A stretch of DNA of 64,000 nt, taken from contig CAKUBV010000006.1 in assembly GCA_934643455.1 (NCBI GenBank), positions 35,932 to 99,931 on the forward strand, read 5' to 3'. A model generated the notes under the pieces. It worked only from the letters and a program-made list of their open reading frames with translations, was not told where the DNA came from and made no database searches. Both the position numbers and the translations under genes were made by a program. This stretch comes from Candidatus Proelusimicrobium excrementi. GTDB lineage: Bacteria > Elusimicrobiota > Elusimicrobia > Elusimicrobiales > Elusimicrobiaceae. This document shows, piece by piece, positions 33,676 to 42,469 of this stretch; the stretch's first letter is position 1; each line of letters opens with the position of its first letter.

Positions 33676-34582
33676 TGTCTTATCTGAAATTCAAGTCGCA
33701 GCAGCTTGGGATCCGTTTAAAGTCGTTAGGCAGCGATATTTAAAGAAATTAAGCGATTTGTTGGGTGGTAGAAATATTATTTCTTACTACTCTGGCTGGC
33801 TGCAAAAACCAGGGATTTTAGAGTCTAGTTTATTAAACGAAGACAAGAATGCTTTTATGACAATGCTTCACACTATGGATCGGAAAAAGGGGTTAGATTT
33901 AATAATACATACTCCTGGAGGGGATCTGTGCGCGTGTGAGTCAATAGTTGACTATTTGAAAATGATGTTTGGTAAAAATATCCGTGCTATTGTTCCACAA
34001 TTAGCTATGTCTGCAGGAACTATGATGTCTTGTGCCTGTAATAAAATTGTAATGGGAAAAGAATCTAGTCTTGGCCCTATTGATCCTCAATTGGGAGGTC
34101 TTCCGGCTCAAGCTGTTTTAGAAGAATTTGAAAGGGCGGCGCAGGAAATAAAAAAAGAACCTTCAAGAATTGCAGTATGGCAACCAATAATAAGCAAATA
34201 TCATCCTTCATATTTAGTTGAATGCGAGAAAAGTATAATATATGCCAAACAACTTTGTGAAAAATGGTTAAAAGAGAATATGTTTGATAAAGATTCTTCT
34301 AAAGCTTCTATTGTTGCAAATGCTCTTTCTGATCATAAAAGCAGTAAAACGCATTCCAGACAATTTAATGTGTTGCAATGCAAAGAAATGGGGCTTAAAA
34401 TTGAAAGCTTAGAATCTATCAAACCTAGTAAAAATATAACAGAAGAACCGAAAGATGTGGTTCAAGATACTGTTTTAACAATCCATCATGCTTATATGCA
34501 CACCTTTGCTAATACAAACTGTTTTAAAATAGTAGAAAATCACTTAGGAGTAGATATTTCTTCTAGGCTTCGTAATAGATAA
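33659..34582 (+). CDS. ClpP-like serine protease of the SDH_sah type
   Basis: 307 aa from the ATG at 33659 (GAGGAAAG upstream). LDLIIHTPGGDLCACESIVD is the oxyanion/substrate loop and QLAMSAGTMMSCACNKIVMG carries the presumed nucleophile Ser, followed by SSLGPIDPQLGG. The fold is the ClpP/crotonase type; related proteins are annotated as serine dehydrogenase proteinases and are often soluble, membrane-independent. AT-rich cargo flanked by its own terminator, located where phages often carry accessory genes. Confidence 0.8.
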   Translation: MPGWNDVLSEIQVAAAWDPFKVVRQRYLKKLSDLLGGRNIISYYSGWLQKPGILESSLLNEDKNAFMTMLHTMDRKKGLDLIIHTPGGDLCACESIVDYLKMMFGKNIRAIVPQLAMSAGTMMSCACNKIVMGKESSLGPIDPQLGGLPAQAVLEEFERAAQEIKKEPSRIAVWQPIISKYHPSYLVECEKSIIYAKQLCEKWLKENMFDKDSSKASIVANALSDHKSSKTHSRQFNVLQCKEMGLKIESLESIKPSKNITEEPKDVVQDTVLTIHHAYMHTFANTNCFKIVENHLGVDISSRLRNR

Positions 34583-34635
34583 GAATTAAGGGAAAGAACT
34601 TAAGCCCTATAAAGAAATAGTCTTAATAATTTACA

Positions 34636-34675
34636 AGACACCTCCTCAGTAGCTGAAGAGGTGTCTTTTTATAAT
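34636..34675. terminator. Bidirectional terminator between cargo genes
   Basis: AGACACCTC and GAGGTGTCT with CTCAG/CTGAAG inside, followed by TTTTTAT to the right. It separates the rightward protease gene from the leftward HEPN gene. Confidence 0.8.
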
Positions 34676-34691
34676 ATAAAAAGTAATATAT

Positions 34692-35234
34692 CTATCTAAC
34701 TTCTTTAATAATTTGCTCCAATATATCTTTTACCCCTTGCCGCTGCTCCTTTATCAGTTCTAAGGTCTTTACATTAATACGCTCAGAAGGTAATATTTTA
34801 CCCCCGGTATATTTAGTATACTCAAATTCTTCTTTTTTTATGGAAACCCTGGTTATTGCTATCAGCTGATTTGCCCCTCTTCCTGTCGGATGTCCTATAC
34901 AATCATTGCGGATATCTCTTATTCTTTTAAGTTCTGGATAGTTTTTGTCATTAAATTCTAATTTTTTGTTTAATAAGATTTTATATGTTGCCATTAATGC
35001 ATTTTGTTGTACGAATAATGCTTGTAAAAGACCATAAATATAAAGATATCTCCCGCCGTAAGAGGAAGGAAAAGGAAAATCAACATATTGATTAATAGCT
35101 TCTTGGGTATCTTCCAAGCAGTCAACTGCGACACAAATTGCATTCCACTTGTAAAGATTGTTCTTAAATCTTTTCTCAAATAAAGTATCGGTTTTTCTGC
35201 GCAATTTTTCTATTGTATCTAGTATTTCATCCAT
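34692..35234 (-). CDS. HEPN-like protein
   Basis: 180 aa, all helical in appearance. RDIRNDCIGHP matches the HEPN Rx4-6H motif, with the polar Asn after Arg as in RNase HEPN toxins. Leftward, opposite to the surrounding phage genes, with AT-rich codons, so likely a separate cargo. No antitoxin gene of MNT type adjoins; the DUF4160 pair on the right has its own promoter. RNase activity is inferred from the motif. Confidence 0.6.
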   Translation of the reverse strand: MDEILDTIEKLRRKTDTLFEKRFKNNLYKWNAICVAVDCLEDTQEAINQYVDFPFPSSYGGRYLYIYGLLQALFVQQNALMATYKILLNKKLEFNDKNYPELKRIRDIRNDCIGHPTGRGANQLIAITRVSIKKEEFEYTKYTGGKILPSERINVKTLELIKEQRQGVKDILEQIIKEVR

Positions 35235-35292
35235 AATTGTATTATATAAATAAAAACCGGCTTATAAACCCTTTACAAATATTAAAATCTAC

Positions 35293-35321
35293 TTGACGAA
35301 ATATAACCAAATGGATATAAT
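35293..35321 (+). promoter_or_regulatory. Promoter of the DUF4160/DUF2442-HTH pair
   Basis: TTGACG at 35293-35298 and TATAAT at 35316-35321 with 17-base spacing, followed by AGGAGGATAAAACA before the ATG at 35350. Confidence 0.85.
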
Positions 35322-35349
35322 ATAAATATAAACACAGGAGGATAAAACA

Positions 35350-35598
35350 ATGCCGGAGATTTCAAGATTTTATGGAATATTAATTAAAATGTTTTTTGAC
35401 GAGCATAATCCGCCGCACTTTCATGCGATATACGGGGAATATAACGGAATGTTTGAGTTAAATCCGCTTCAAATGAAAGAGGGAGACTTGCCCAAAAACG
35501 CCAAAAGAATGGTTTTGGAATGGGCGCAGGAGCATAAAGCGGAACTTTTAAAAATGTGGAACGAGCAAAATATAACAAAACTTCCGCCCCTTGAATAA
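35350..35598 (+). CDS. DUF4160 protein (putative toxin-antitoxin component)
   Basis: 82 aa. PEISRFYGILIKMFFDEHNP and PHFHAIYGEY are the DUF4160 signature. Such genes are repeatedly paired with DUF2442 genes in predicted toxin-antitoxin modules. Overlaps the next gene by 8 bases and is driven by its own promoter. Confidence 0.85.
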   Translation: MPEISRFYGILIKMFFDEHNPPHFHAIYGEYNGMFELNPLQMKEGDLPKNAKRMVLEWAQEHKAELLKMWNEQNITKLPPLE

Positions 35599-36088
35599 GG
35601 GGCCGGGGCAAGGAGGCCGTATGGAATTTAAGAAAGCGAGAAAGGTTTATCCTTTGGACGGCATGACTATCGGCGTACTATTTGAGGGCGGTATTTTTAA
35701 AAAGTATGATTTGGAACCGTTAACCAAAAAATGGCCGGTATTTGAGGCTTTACGTTATAGAAAATTGTTTGAGCAAGCCCGTATAGAAGCCGGCGGTTAC
35801 GGCATTGTGTGGAATGAGGATATAGACATCGCCGCAGAAGAGATATTTTTTAACGGGCAGGAGTGGCCCGAGGCTCCGCACGAAGACGAAGCCGTGGCGG
35901 AACTGGTGGCCATGTTTGTGGAACTGCGTAAGAAGTCCAAAATGACGCAACAGCAGGTGGCTGAAAAGACGGGTATAAATCAGCCGAGTATTGCGCGTAT
36001 GGAAAACGGTGGAAGGGCCCCGCAGCTGTCAACTATCCTGCGGCTGTTTGACGCTGTGGGCTATAAACTTAAACCAAGTTTAAAATAA
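35591..36088 (+). CDS. DUF2442 domain fused to XRE-type HTH
   Basis: 165 aa. Residues about 1-85 are DUF2442 (YPLDGMTIGVLFEGGIFKKY, WNEDIDIAAEEIF); residues 105-160 are a helix-turn-helix (MTQQQVAEKTGINQPSIARM). Likely the DNA-binding autoregulator and antitoxin of the DUF4160 pair. AAGGAGG precedes the ATG. Confidence 0.85.
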   Translation: MNKGPGQGGRMEFKKARKVYPLDGMTIGVLFEGGIFKKYDLEPLTKKWPVFEALRYRKLFEQARIEAGGYGIVWNEDIDIAAEEIFFNGQEWPEAPHEDEAVAELVAMFVELRKKSKMTQQQVAEKTGINQPSIARMENGGRAPQLSTILRLFDAVGYKLKPSLK

Positions 36089-36097
36089 CAAAACGGC

Positions 36098-36124
36098 GCA
36101 GGGCCTTAACGGCCTTGCTTTTTT
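36098..36124 (+). terminator. Terminator T1 after the toxin-antitoxin pair
   Basis: GCAGGGCC and GGCCTTGC around TTAAC, then TTTTTT. Confidence 0.8.
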
Positions 36125-36151
36125 GGTAAAAATTAGTAAGAATATAAATGA

Positions 36152-36190
36152 AGATACAGTCCGGCTTTAAAAGCCGGGGTATTTTTTTTT
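36152..36190 (+). terminator. Terminator T2
   Basis: CCGGCTTT and AAAGCCGG, extended by ATAC..GTAT, then nine T. It is preceded by TGAAGATACAG, an 11-base string also found in the early leader at 26725. Confidence 0.8.
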
Positions 36191-36201
36191 ATTGGATTTT
36201 T

Positions 36202-36235
36202 AACCGTTTGGGCTAACGGCCCAAGCGGTTTTTTT
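36202..36235 (+). terminator. Terminator T3 directly before the methyltransferase start
   Basis: AACCGTTTGGGC and GGCCCAAGCGGTT around TAAC, then seven T. The ATG at 36241 follows with only 5 bases between, and no ribosome binding site. Confidence 0.8.
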
Positions 36236-36240
36236 ATTTT

Positions 36241-37554
36241 ATGAAGAGCATTTTTTTATCTAAAGTTCCCCTCACAAACCTTACCTTGTGGGATAAAAAC
36301 TTCCGCGATATCGCGCCGGAAGCGTTTGCCCGTTTAAAAAATAAAATAAAAGAACTCGGCGTATTTAAGCCCCTTTTGGCCGTTGCCGGCAATGAGCCAG
36401 GCACTTATCAGATTATCGGCGGGAATCAGCGTTTAAAAGCTTACAGGGAACTTGGCTTTGAGGCGGCTGATATTATATTCTTTCCCGATTTAACCGATAA
36501 AAAAATAATCACAAAAATAGCCTTGGCCGACAACCAAAGCGACGGCACCACCAATATGCAGCAACTTTCCGCATTGTTGGCGGAGTGTGATTTATCCGCC
36601 GCAGATTTGGCGGATTACGCGCTTTCCGGGGAAAGCCTTTCTATCCCGGATTTGCTTTTGGAAGGCGAAAATCCGGCGGAAATAAAAGAAGTTCCGCTCC
36701 CCTCTGAAGAAGAAATAAAACCGCGCGTAAAAGCTGGGCAAATTTGGCGTTTGGGTGAGCACCTTCTGCTTTGCGGGGACAGCACTAATCCGGCGGATAT
36801 AAACCGTTTAATGGGCGGTTTAAGCTCGGATTTAGTGGTTACGGACCCGCCTTACAATATGAACTATCAAGGTGCTGGCAACCGCGAACCTCGCAGAACC
36901 CAAAAAATCAAAAACGACCACTTGCCGGCTAAAGAATTTGAAGCCTTTTTAAGCAAAATTTACCAAAACATTTTTACCGCTTTAAAAGAAAAAGGCTCTT
37001 TTTACGTGTTTTATAAAGAGCTTGGCAAAGGCGTGTTTATCACGGCTTTGGAGCGTTCCGGGCTGACCTTTAAGCAACAGCTTATTTGGCTGAAAAATCA
37101 GTTTGTATTGGGCGGGGCAAAGTATCAAAACATATATGAGCCTTGCCTGTTTGGCTGTAAGGGTAAAAGCATAGGGACGTGGAACGGCGGACGTAATAAA
37201 GCCAATGCCTTGGACGATTTGGATTTTATGAATGAAGCGGAACTCCGCCAAGCGGTTAAGGATTTAAGGGCCATATTAACGCCGGATGTCGTCCGCGTGG
37301 ATAAGCCGCTTAAAAATGATTTGCACCCGACGATGAAGCCGATTAAGCTTTTGGCGCATTTAATTGAGAACAGCTCTAAAAGCGGGGATATCGTTTTGGA
37401 TTTATTCGGCGGAAGCGGTTCAACTTTAATCGCGTGCGAGCAGTTACAGCGCAAGTGCCGCATGATTGAACTGGACGCGCATTACTGCGACGTTATTTTA
37501 ACGCGTTGGGAAAGATTTACGGGCAAGGCGGCGGAGCTCTTGCAGGGGGCGTAA
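36241..37554 (+). CDS. ParB/Srx-domain DNA methyltransferase
   Basis: 437 aa. ParB N-terminal domain about 5-110 (QIIGGNQRLKAYRELGF), linker, then an amino-methyltransferase with catalytic TDPPYNM and SAM motif LDLFGGSGSTLIACEQ; order DPPY before FGGSG is the beta class. Adds a methyl to adenine N6 or cytosine N4; sequence specificity unknown. Such fusions are common before terminase genes. No Shine-Dalgarno: the start abuts terminator T3. Confidence 0.9.
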   Translation: MKSIFLSKVPLTNLTLWDKNFRDIAPEAFARLKNKIKELGVFKPLLAVAGNEPGTYQIIGGNQRLKAYRELGFEAADIIFFPDLTDKKIITKIALADNQSDGTTNMQQLSALLAECDLSAADLADYALSGESLSIPDLLLEGENPAEIKEVPLPSEEEIKPRVKAGQIWRLGEHLLLCGDSTNPADINRLMGGLSSDLVVTDPPYNMNYQGAGNREPRRTQKIKNDHLPAKEFEAFLSKIYQNIFTALKEKGSFYVFYKELGKGVFITALERSGLTFKQQLIWLKNQFVLGGAKYQNIYEPCLFGCKGKSIGTWNGGRNKANALDDLDFMNEAELRQAVKDLRAILTPDVVRVDKPLKNDLHPTMKPIKLLAHLIENSSKSGDIVLDLFGGSGSTLIACEQLQRKCRMIELDAHYCDVILTRWERFTGKAAELLQGA

Positions 37555-39162
37555 ATGCCCGCGGCCAAGAAGAAAGGGCGGACGAAGAAAGCCGGTAAAG
37601 GCGGCGTAATTCCCCCGCCGGCGCACAGGTTCAGCGCATTGAACCAGCCTAAGGGTGAAGCCAAAAGCGCGGGGCTTAAAGCCTGGCACGACAGGCGCAG
37701 GCTGTTGGATTTGTTGGCTGAGGAGTTCGCGGAAGAAATAGAACTCGCGGACGGCAAGAAAATAGCCGGTACAAAGGCTTTGGTTTTACGGCTTAAAAAA
37801 ACGCTTTTAAGCCCAAATACGGACAAATTAACACTTGACCAGGCGAAACTGGCTTTTAAGTTCTTTGACACTGTAAGCAAAGCGGGCGCGGGCTACACGC
37901 AGGAAGAGGCCCCGGCAGAAGAAAGTAAGGCGCGGGGCGGCAAAGTTGATTTTACTGAGTTCTGCTTAAATGCGTGCTATCCAAAACCGTACCCGAAGCA
38001 AATTGAAATGAAAGACTTTGCTTTAAAGCCCGGGGCCAATATGATTTTAGGGTCTCGAGGTTACGGTAAGACGGATTATATCAGCATTTGCGGTGTTGCC
38101 TATTCGATCTATTTAGACCCGCTTTTTACCTGCCTTTTGGTGACGAAAGAAAAGAGCCGCGGCGCGGATATCTGCCTTGAAGTGGCCAATGTGCTGGAAG
38201 CAAACGGCGTTTTGCTTTCGCGCAAATCAAGCAAGCAGGTGCGCGTTGAGGGCTTAATCGGTAAGGACGCCAATTTAACGGCTTTGCCGGTGCGCAGTAA
38301 GGGCTTTAGGGGCAAGCACCCGAAGTTGATTCTTTGCGACGACATCATAACGCCCGACGACGACAGCAAGGCCGAAAGGACGCGCGTGGAAAAGGTGGTG
38401 GACGAGCTGTTTAAACTTACGCCGAATATCACGCTTTTGGGCCAGCCGGTGCACAGCAAAGACGTTTACGCCAAGTTCCGCAGGCAAAAGGGCGTAAACA
38501 AGCTGGAAGTGCCTTACGGCTCCATCCCGGAATTGGACGTCAATTTGGAAGCGCAAAGGGCGGCCGGGGTAAGCGAGAGAAGTATTCAGGCCTCTTACTT
38601 CTTAAAGATAGAGGACATGGACAGAATCCCCTTTGCCAAAGTAAAGTTTGCGGAGTTTTTCCCGCAGGGGACGTGCGCCGGGTTTATCGACCCCAGCCAC
38701 GAGGGCAAAGATTATACGGCTTTTGCAATGTGCGCGGCCAATTTTGAGCAGCTTATTTTTGCCGGCTTTGCTTGGCAGAAGGCTTGGGACGACTGCCTAG
38801 AAGAGATTGCGGAAGTGATGAAAGCTTTTAACTGCGTCAAATTCGCTTTTGAAACAAACGGCGTAGGCAAACATCCCGTTATGGTCTTAAGGCAAATGGG
38901 CGCAAATGTGGACGGGTGGAAAAGCGGCGGCAATAAACACGCCCGCATTATGAACGCGGCGATGTACCGGGATAATATCCGCCTAAGCCAATATCTGCCG
39001 CAGGGGCTTGATAGGCCGGCTTTTAAAGAAGCGCAGAAAGCTTTTAACGATATGGTAGTTGAGTATGAATACAAAGCCGAGCACGACGACGCGCCGGACG
39101 CTTTGGCGAATTTGATGATGTACATAGGGAAGATAACCGATGAGCATAAAGGATATATTTAA
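37555..39162 (+). CDS. terL: Terminase large subunit
   Basis: 535 aa. ATPase with Walker A-like GSRGYGKTDYIS near residue 165, Walker B LILCDDII, and a C-terminal RNase-H-like nuclease (FIDPSHEGKDYTAFA, FETNGVG, DDAPDALANLMMY). Packages DNA. No separate small subunit was recognised; the N-terminal 100 residues (KKGRTKKAGKGGVIPPPAHR) may do part of that job. Starts right after the methyltransferase stop. Confidence 0.9.
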   Translation: MPAAKKKGRTKKAGKGGVIPPPAHRFSALNQPKGEAKSAGLKAWHDRRRLLDLLAEEFAEEIELADGKKIAGTKALVLRLKKTLLSPNTDKLTLDQAKLAFKFFDTVSKAGAGYTQEEAPAEESKARGGKVDFTEFCLNACYPKPYPKQIEMKDFALKPGANMILGSRGYGKTDYISICGVAYSIYLDPLFTCLLVTKEKSRGADICLEVANVLEANGVLLSRKSSKQVRVEGLIGKDANLTALPVRSKGFRGKHPKLILCDDIITPDDDSKAERTRVEKVVDELFKLTPNITLLGQPVHSKDVYAKFRRQKGVNKLEVPYGSIPELDVNLEAQRAAGVSERSIQASYFLKIEDMDRIPFAKVKFAEFFPQGTCAGFIDPSHEGKDYTAFAMCAANFEQLIFAGFAWQKAWDDCLEEIAEVMKAFNCVKFAFETNGVGKHPVMVLRQMGANVDGWKSGGNKHARIMNAAMYRDNIRLSQYLPQGLDRPAFKEAQKAFNDMVVEYEYKAEHDDAPDALANLMMYIGKITDEHKGYI

Positions 39163-40111
39163 TTTTCAGCAGAACAAAACGCCGACGGATTTCAGCGTTT
39201 CGCTGGCTTTCCCGCTGATATGGAACGGCAAACCGGCGGAATTTACGGAAGTGTTTGTTTATGAGTTCTTCCATAAGATTTTGACGGACTGTTTTAACAA
39301 GGCGGGCGATTTCCCCGCCGAAAAGCAACAGGCTTTATGGGACAGCGTCCTTATCGACACCGACGCAAAAGCCGGCCTTATAAGCATTTTGGCGCAGGGA
39401 ATGCTGAAGAGAAGCTCGGCGCTTTATTTGGTTTATGACGGCGGTTTTGTCCGCGAAGCCGCCAATGAGGAAAAAAAGAAAATAGACGCAAATCCTGCCG
39501 CTAACGCCGGGGCTAAAATTTCTTTTACTAATTTTAAAAAGGCGACTGTTCTTTTGGTGCTGGCCTCTTTGGCGGAATCCTTGCTGGTAAACGCCAAAGC
39601 GGGGCTTAAAATCAGCGAAAGCGTCCTTTTAAAAATTAATGCTTTGCGCGATAAAGTTTCGCTGTTAAACAGCGGCGGGGTTATTGAGCAGGCCCGGGCG
39701 ATAGAGCAGGGCCTTAGAGAGGGCAAAGGGGCTTTGCTTGACGCCGCCGACGCCGTGGAAATGCCCGTTTTCAACAGCGAGCCTATGGAAACCGCCCTTG
39801 ATATTTTGTTCGGGCTTATGAGCATGGTCAGCGGAATGCCTAAAGCTTATGTTTCCGGGATATTGACGGGCGGGCTTAACAATACCGGCGAAGGCGACGC
39901 GGAAGCCGTAGAAAGGGGGCTGGCTTATTACTTTAACAGCATTTTTAAGCCGGTCTGCGATAAGCTTTTTAAAACCAATTTGGTTTTTAAAAGTTCCAGC
40001 TGGCGCAAATTTGCGGAGATTGCAAACTTCCTGCCGGTTTTGGAAGGCGTAGGGGAAGAGATACTGCCCAAAGAGTATAAAGAAAAGCTGATAAAAGAAC
40101 TTTTCAGCTAA
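39140..40111 (+). CDS. Portal protein
   Basis: 323 aa. MSMVSGMPKAYVSGILTGGL and NNTGEGDAEAVERGLAYYFN resemble the stem and clip of DUF1073-type portals. Position between terminase and MuF minor head gene supports the call. Shorter than most portals. Overlaps terL by 23 bases. Confidence 0.75.
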   Translation: MSIKDIFNFQQNKTPTDFSVSLAFPLIWNGKPAEFTEVFVYEFFHKILTDCFNKAGDFPAEKQQALWDSVLIDTDAKAGLISILAQGMLKRSSALYLVYDGGFVREAANEEKKKIDANPAANAGAKISFTNFKKATVLLVLASLAESLLVNAKAGLKISESVLLKINALRDKVSLLNSGGVIEQARAIEQGLREGKGALLDAADAVEMPVFNSEPMETALDILFGLMSMVSGMPKAYVSGILTGGLNNTGEGDAEAVERGLAYYFNSIFKPVCDKLFKTNLVFKSSSWRKFAEIANFLPVLEGVGEEILPKEYKEKLIKELFS

Positions 40112-40120
40112 GGCGGGCCT

Positions 40121-41011
40121 ATGGGCGAGAAGTTCTATCCCGACAGATTTTTAAAGCAGGTAATGCCCAAAAGTTTTTATACGCAGGGCCTTGTGTCTAA
40201 AAACTTTACTCTGCAAAAGGGCGCGATAAGCGCGATAAACCGCGCAAGGCTTGCTACAGGCAGGCCGATAGATAAGACGGTTTACGATGTTCTTTTACAA
40301 TATAAGGCCAAGTATAAGGATTTAATCGCGGCGGAAGATTTTGGCGAAACCCAAGCTTTTGAGGCGGCTCTTAACGGCGAAAACCTTTTAAGGCAAAGGA
40401 TAGAGCAAGCCGTAATCTTTGACAAAATCCAAGATTTAAAAGCCGAGCACAAAGGGGAGTATTACAGGTGGATGCCCAGCAGTGCCGAAAACCCGGATCC
40501 CCAGCACGGGCTTTTATACGGCAAGATTTTCCGCGTAGGCGAGGGCGACAAAGAAGGCAATATGCCCGGCGAGCGTTACGGCTGCCAATGCGGAATTGAG
40601 TGGATAAACTCGGAGGAAGCGTTTAAAGATTTTGCCGGGCAGCGGATTACCGGGAATTATAAAGGCCAACGCGCGGTAAATAAACTGCTTAAGGAAAAGC
40701 AAGGCTATATAACCAATGCTTTTAAGCGTAAAGACATCGGCAATATCTCACTGATATGAGGTGATAAAGAGAAAGGCCTTGAGCACATTATAGAGAGAAG
40801 AAAGAAGAAGTTCAATATAGCGGATTTTTTAAAAGATTTTTCAAGCGTGATACGAGTAGGGAAAAAATTCCGCAACAAACATTCAACAACACGCTGGGAT
40901 ATATGGGATAAGAAGCGCAAAAAATTAATTGTTGTTGACACTGTTTATGGTAATAAAAAAATCAATTGGACGGTTACTGAATTTGAACAAAAGAAACGAC
41001 CTAAAAGGTAG
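40121..41011 (+). pseudogene. MuF minor head protein with toxin-like tail, interrupted (MuF1)
   Basis: Head part: RWMPSSAENPDPQHGLLYGK and MPGERYGCQCGIEW are MuF signatures. The frame stops at TGA 40757-40759, then continues for 83 codons to TAG at 41009, giving GDKEKGLEHIIERRKKKFNI and onward, homologous to the C-terminal domain of the second copy at 53515. There the same place is TGG (Trp). So a G-to-A change cuts off a BECR-nuclease-like domain. The truncated 212-aa product would keep the MuF part. First ~480 bases are nearly identical to MuF2. Confidence 0.8.
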
Positions 41012-41068
41012 GAATATTTAATGCCGCGTATTCCGTTTAATGCTTTTCCGCCTCAGCCAAAGCACCCT

Positions 41069-41124
41069 TTAGGTCTATAAATAGTATAGATAAAAAACGA
41101 TGAAATTTCAACGGATTTTAAATT
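41069..41124. repeat. Flank shared by both MuF genes, copy 1
   Basis: TTAGGT, ATAGTATA and TAAAAAACGATGAAATTTCA then ACGGATTTTAAATT recur at 54472-54528 after MuF2. TTTAGGTC can pair with GACCTAAA at the end of the reading frame. Confidence 0.75.
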
Positions 41125-41146
41125 AATTGGTAAGGAGCAAAAAACA

Positions 41147-41833
41147 ATGGACAGACTTTTAAGGATATGGCAGGGGCGCGTTTTAATGGAAGAGGATAAA
41201 GACCCCTCCGGCGGCGGAGGCGGTGAACCTTCGCCAAATAACGATTGGGCGGCGAAGTTTGACGCTTTAAAAGCGGAGCTTGACGCGCTTAAAAAAGGCA
41301 AAAGCGAACCCGCCCCCAGCGACGTGGAGAAAGTGCGCAAAGATTTGCAGGAAAAAGCCGCGCGCGAAGCGGCTATCGGGCGTATGCAGGAGGCTATCCG
41401 TTTTAACCTCTCTTCCGATAAGTTTATGGAAGAGAACAAAGAGCATTTAGGCCCGCTTGCGCCGGGGCTTTATAAAGAGATAAGCTCCAAGGCGTTTACG
41501 GACGAGGAAAAGAAAGCCGCGGCCGTAAAAAAGGGAATGCTGGAGTACTTTTTCAGCTTACAGGAAAATATCGACGCCGCGCCGGAAGAGCTTAAAGGCC
41601 GGATAATGAGCTTTAAAGCTTTGGCGGACGACGAGAAAGAAAAGCAAGCCGTTAATTATTGGGATACCCTCACGCTGACGGTAAGCCAAAAGAAGTTAAC
41701 CGCCCGGATCGAAGCGGCAAAAAGGGCCAACGGGAGCGGCAAAACTTTTGAAGAACAAGACGACGAAAGAAAAAAATATAATGACCGGGTTTTTGCTTTA
41801 AAGAGCCATTACCTCGGCAAACAAGGAGAATAA
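41147..41833 (+). CDS. Capsid scaffold-like protein
   Basis: 228 aa. Acidic Gly-rich N-terminus, coiled-coil region (about 38-75, FDALKAELDALKKGKSEP), long helices and a C-terminal helix-turn-helix-like end, the usual make-up of phage scaffolds. Located directly before the capsid genes. AAGGAGC precedes the ATG. Confidence 0.65.
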   Translation: MDRLLRIWQGRVLMEEDKDPSGGGGGEPSPNNDWAAKFDALKAELDALKKGKSEPAPSDVEKVRKDLQEKAAREAAIGRMQEAIRFNLSSDKFMEENKEHLGPLAPGLYKEISSKAFTDEEKKAAAVKKGMLEYFFSLQENIDAAPEELKGRIMSFKALADDEKEKQAVNYWDTLTLTVSQKKLTARIEAAKRANGSGKTFEEQDDERKKYNDRVFALKSHYLGKQGE

Positions 41834-41836
41834 ATA

Positions 41837-42259
41837 ATGAGAAGATTAGGCACGCCCTACACAAGGGGCAAAAGCGACGTGATAGAAAACGCCGCGCCGT
41901 ATCAGGGCGCAGCGATTGCCGAGGGCTTGGCAGTATGCAAGCATACCGACGGCACGATTAAGGCCGCAGGAGCGGCAGGCGCGATTATTATCGGCGTATC
42001 CGGCATGAAGGAACAGAAAATGCAGTCCTTCATAAGAACGGGGCTTGAAGTTTACGTCCAGCTTGCAAGCGGCGCAACGCCGGCGGTAGGCGGGGCGGTT
42101 TATGTGGACGCAGACGGAAAGTTTACTTCCGCGGCAAAAACCGGGGAAGTTGATAACACCGCAGTAAACGCCGTTTTTGCAAGTGTAAAAGAAACTTGCA
42201 TAGACAGCGCGGGCAAAACTTACGACGCCGCGGCGATAGACTTTCCCGGCGGGTTGTAA
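41837..42259 (+). CDS. Capsid decoration / DUF2190-like protein
   Basis: 140 aa. GAAIAEGLAVCKHTDGTIKA and TPAVGGAVYVDADGKFTSAA look like the head-stabilising proteins (DUF2190 type) that trimerise on the capsid. Between scaffold and major capsid genes, three bases after the scaffold stop. Confidence 0.65.
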   Translation: MRRLGTPYTRGKSDVIENAAPYQGAAIAEGLAVCKHTDGTIKAAGAAGAIIIGVSGMKEQKMQSFIRTGLEVYVQLASGATPAVGGAVYVDADGKFTSAAKTGEVDNTAVNAVFASVKETCIDSAGKTYDAAAIDFPGGL

Positions 42260-42262
42260 TTT

Positions 42263-42391
42263 ATGGCTAAGAACGTGAAAAATGCGGCCAAAAAGCCCGA
42301 AGCGGCGCAAGTGCCGCAAGCCCCGGACGTAAAGCCGGAAACCGCACAAAAAGCCCAAAAGCCCAGGCTGAGAAAGATGTTAAAGTTCTAA
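42263..42391 (+). CDS. Small Ala/Pro/Lys-rich protein (42 aa)
   Basis: MAKNVKNAAKKPEAAQVPQA and a basic end RLRKMLKF. It follows the decoration gene by 3 bases. No domain; similar short basic proteins occur next to capsid genes. Weak ribosome binding site. Confidence 0.5.
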   Translation: MAKNVKNAAKKPEAAQVPQAPDVKPETAQKAQKPRLRKMLKF

Positions 42392-42469
42392 ACGCGATAT
42401 AACTCGCGTGAACTTTAGCAATGCGAGAGCGTAAGCAACGTGAACTTTAGCAATGCGAGCCTGCCACAA

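Noticed and set aside
40757..40759. Recoded TGA (TGA read as Trp)
   Set aside because: Many phage and host genes end in TGA, including ATGA overlaps, so one in-frame TGA is better explained as a mutation.
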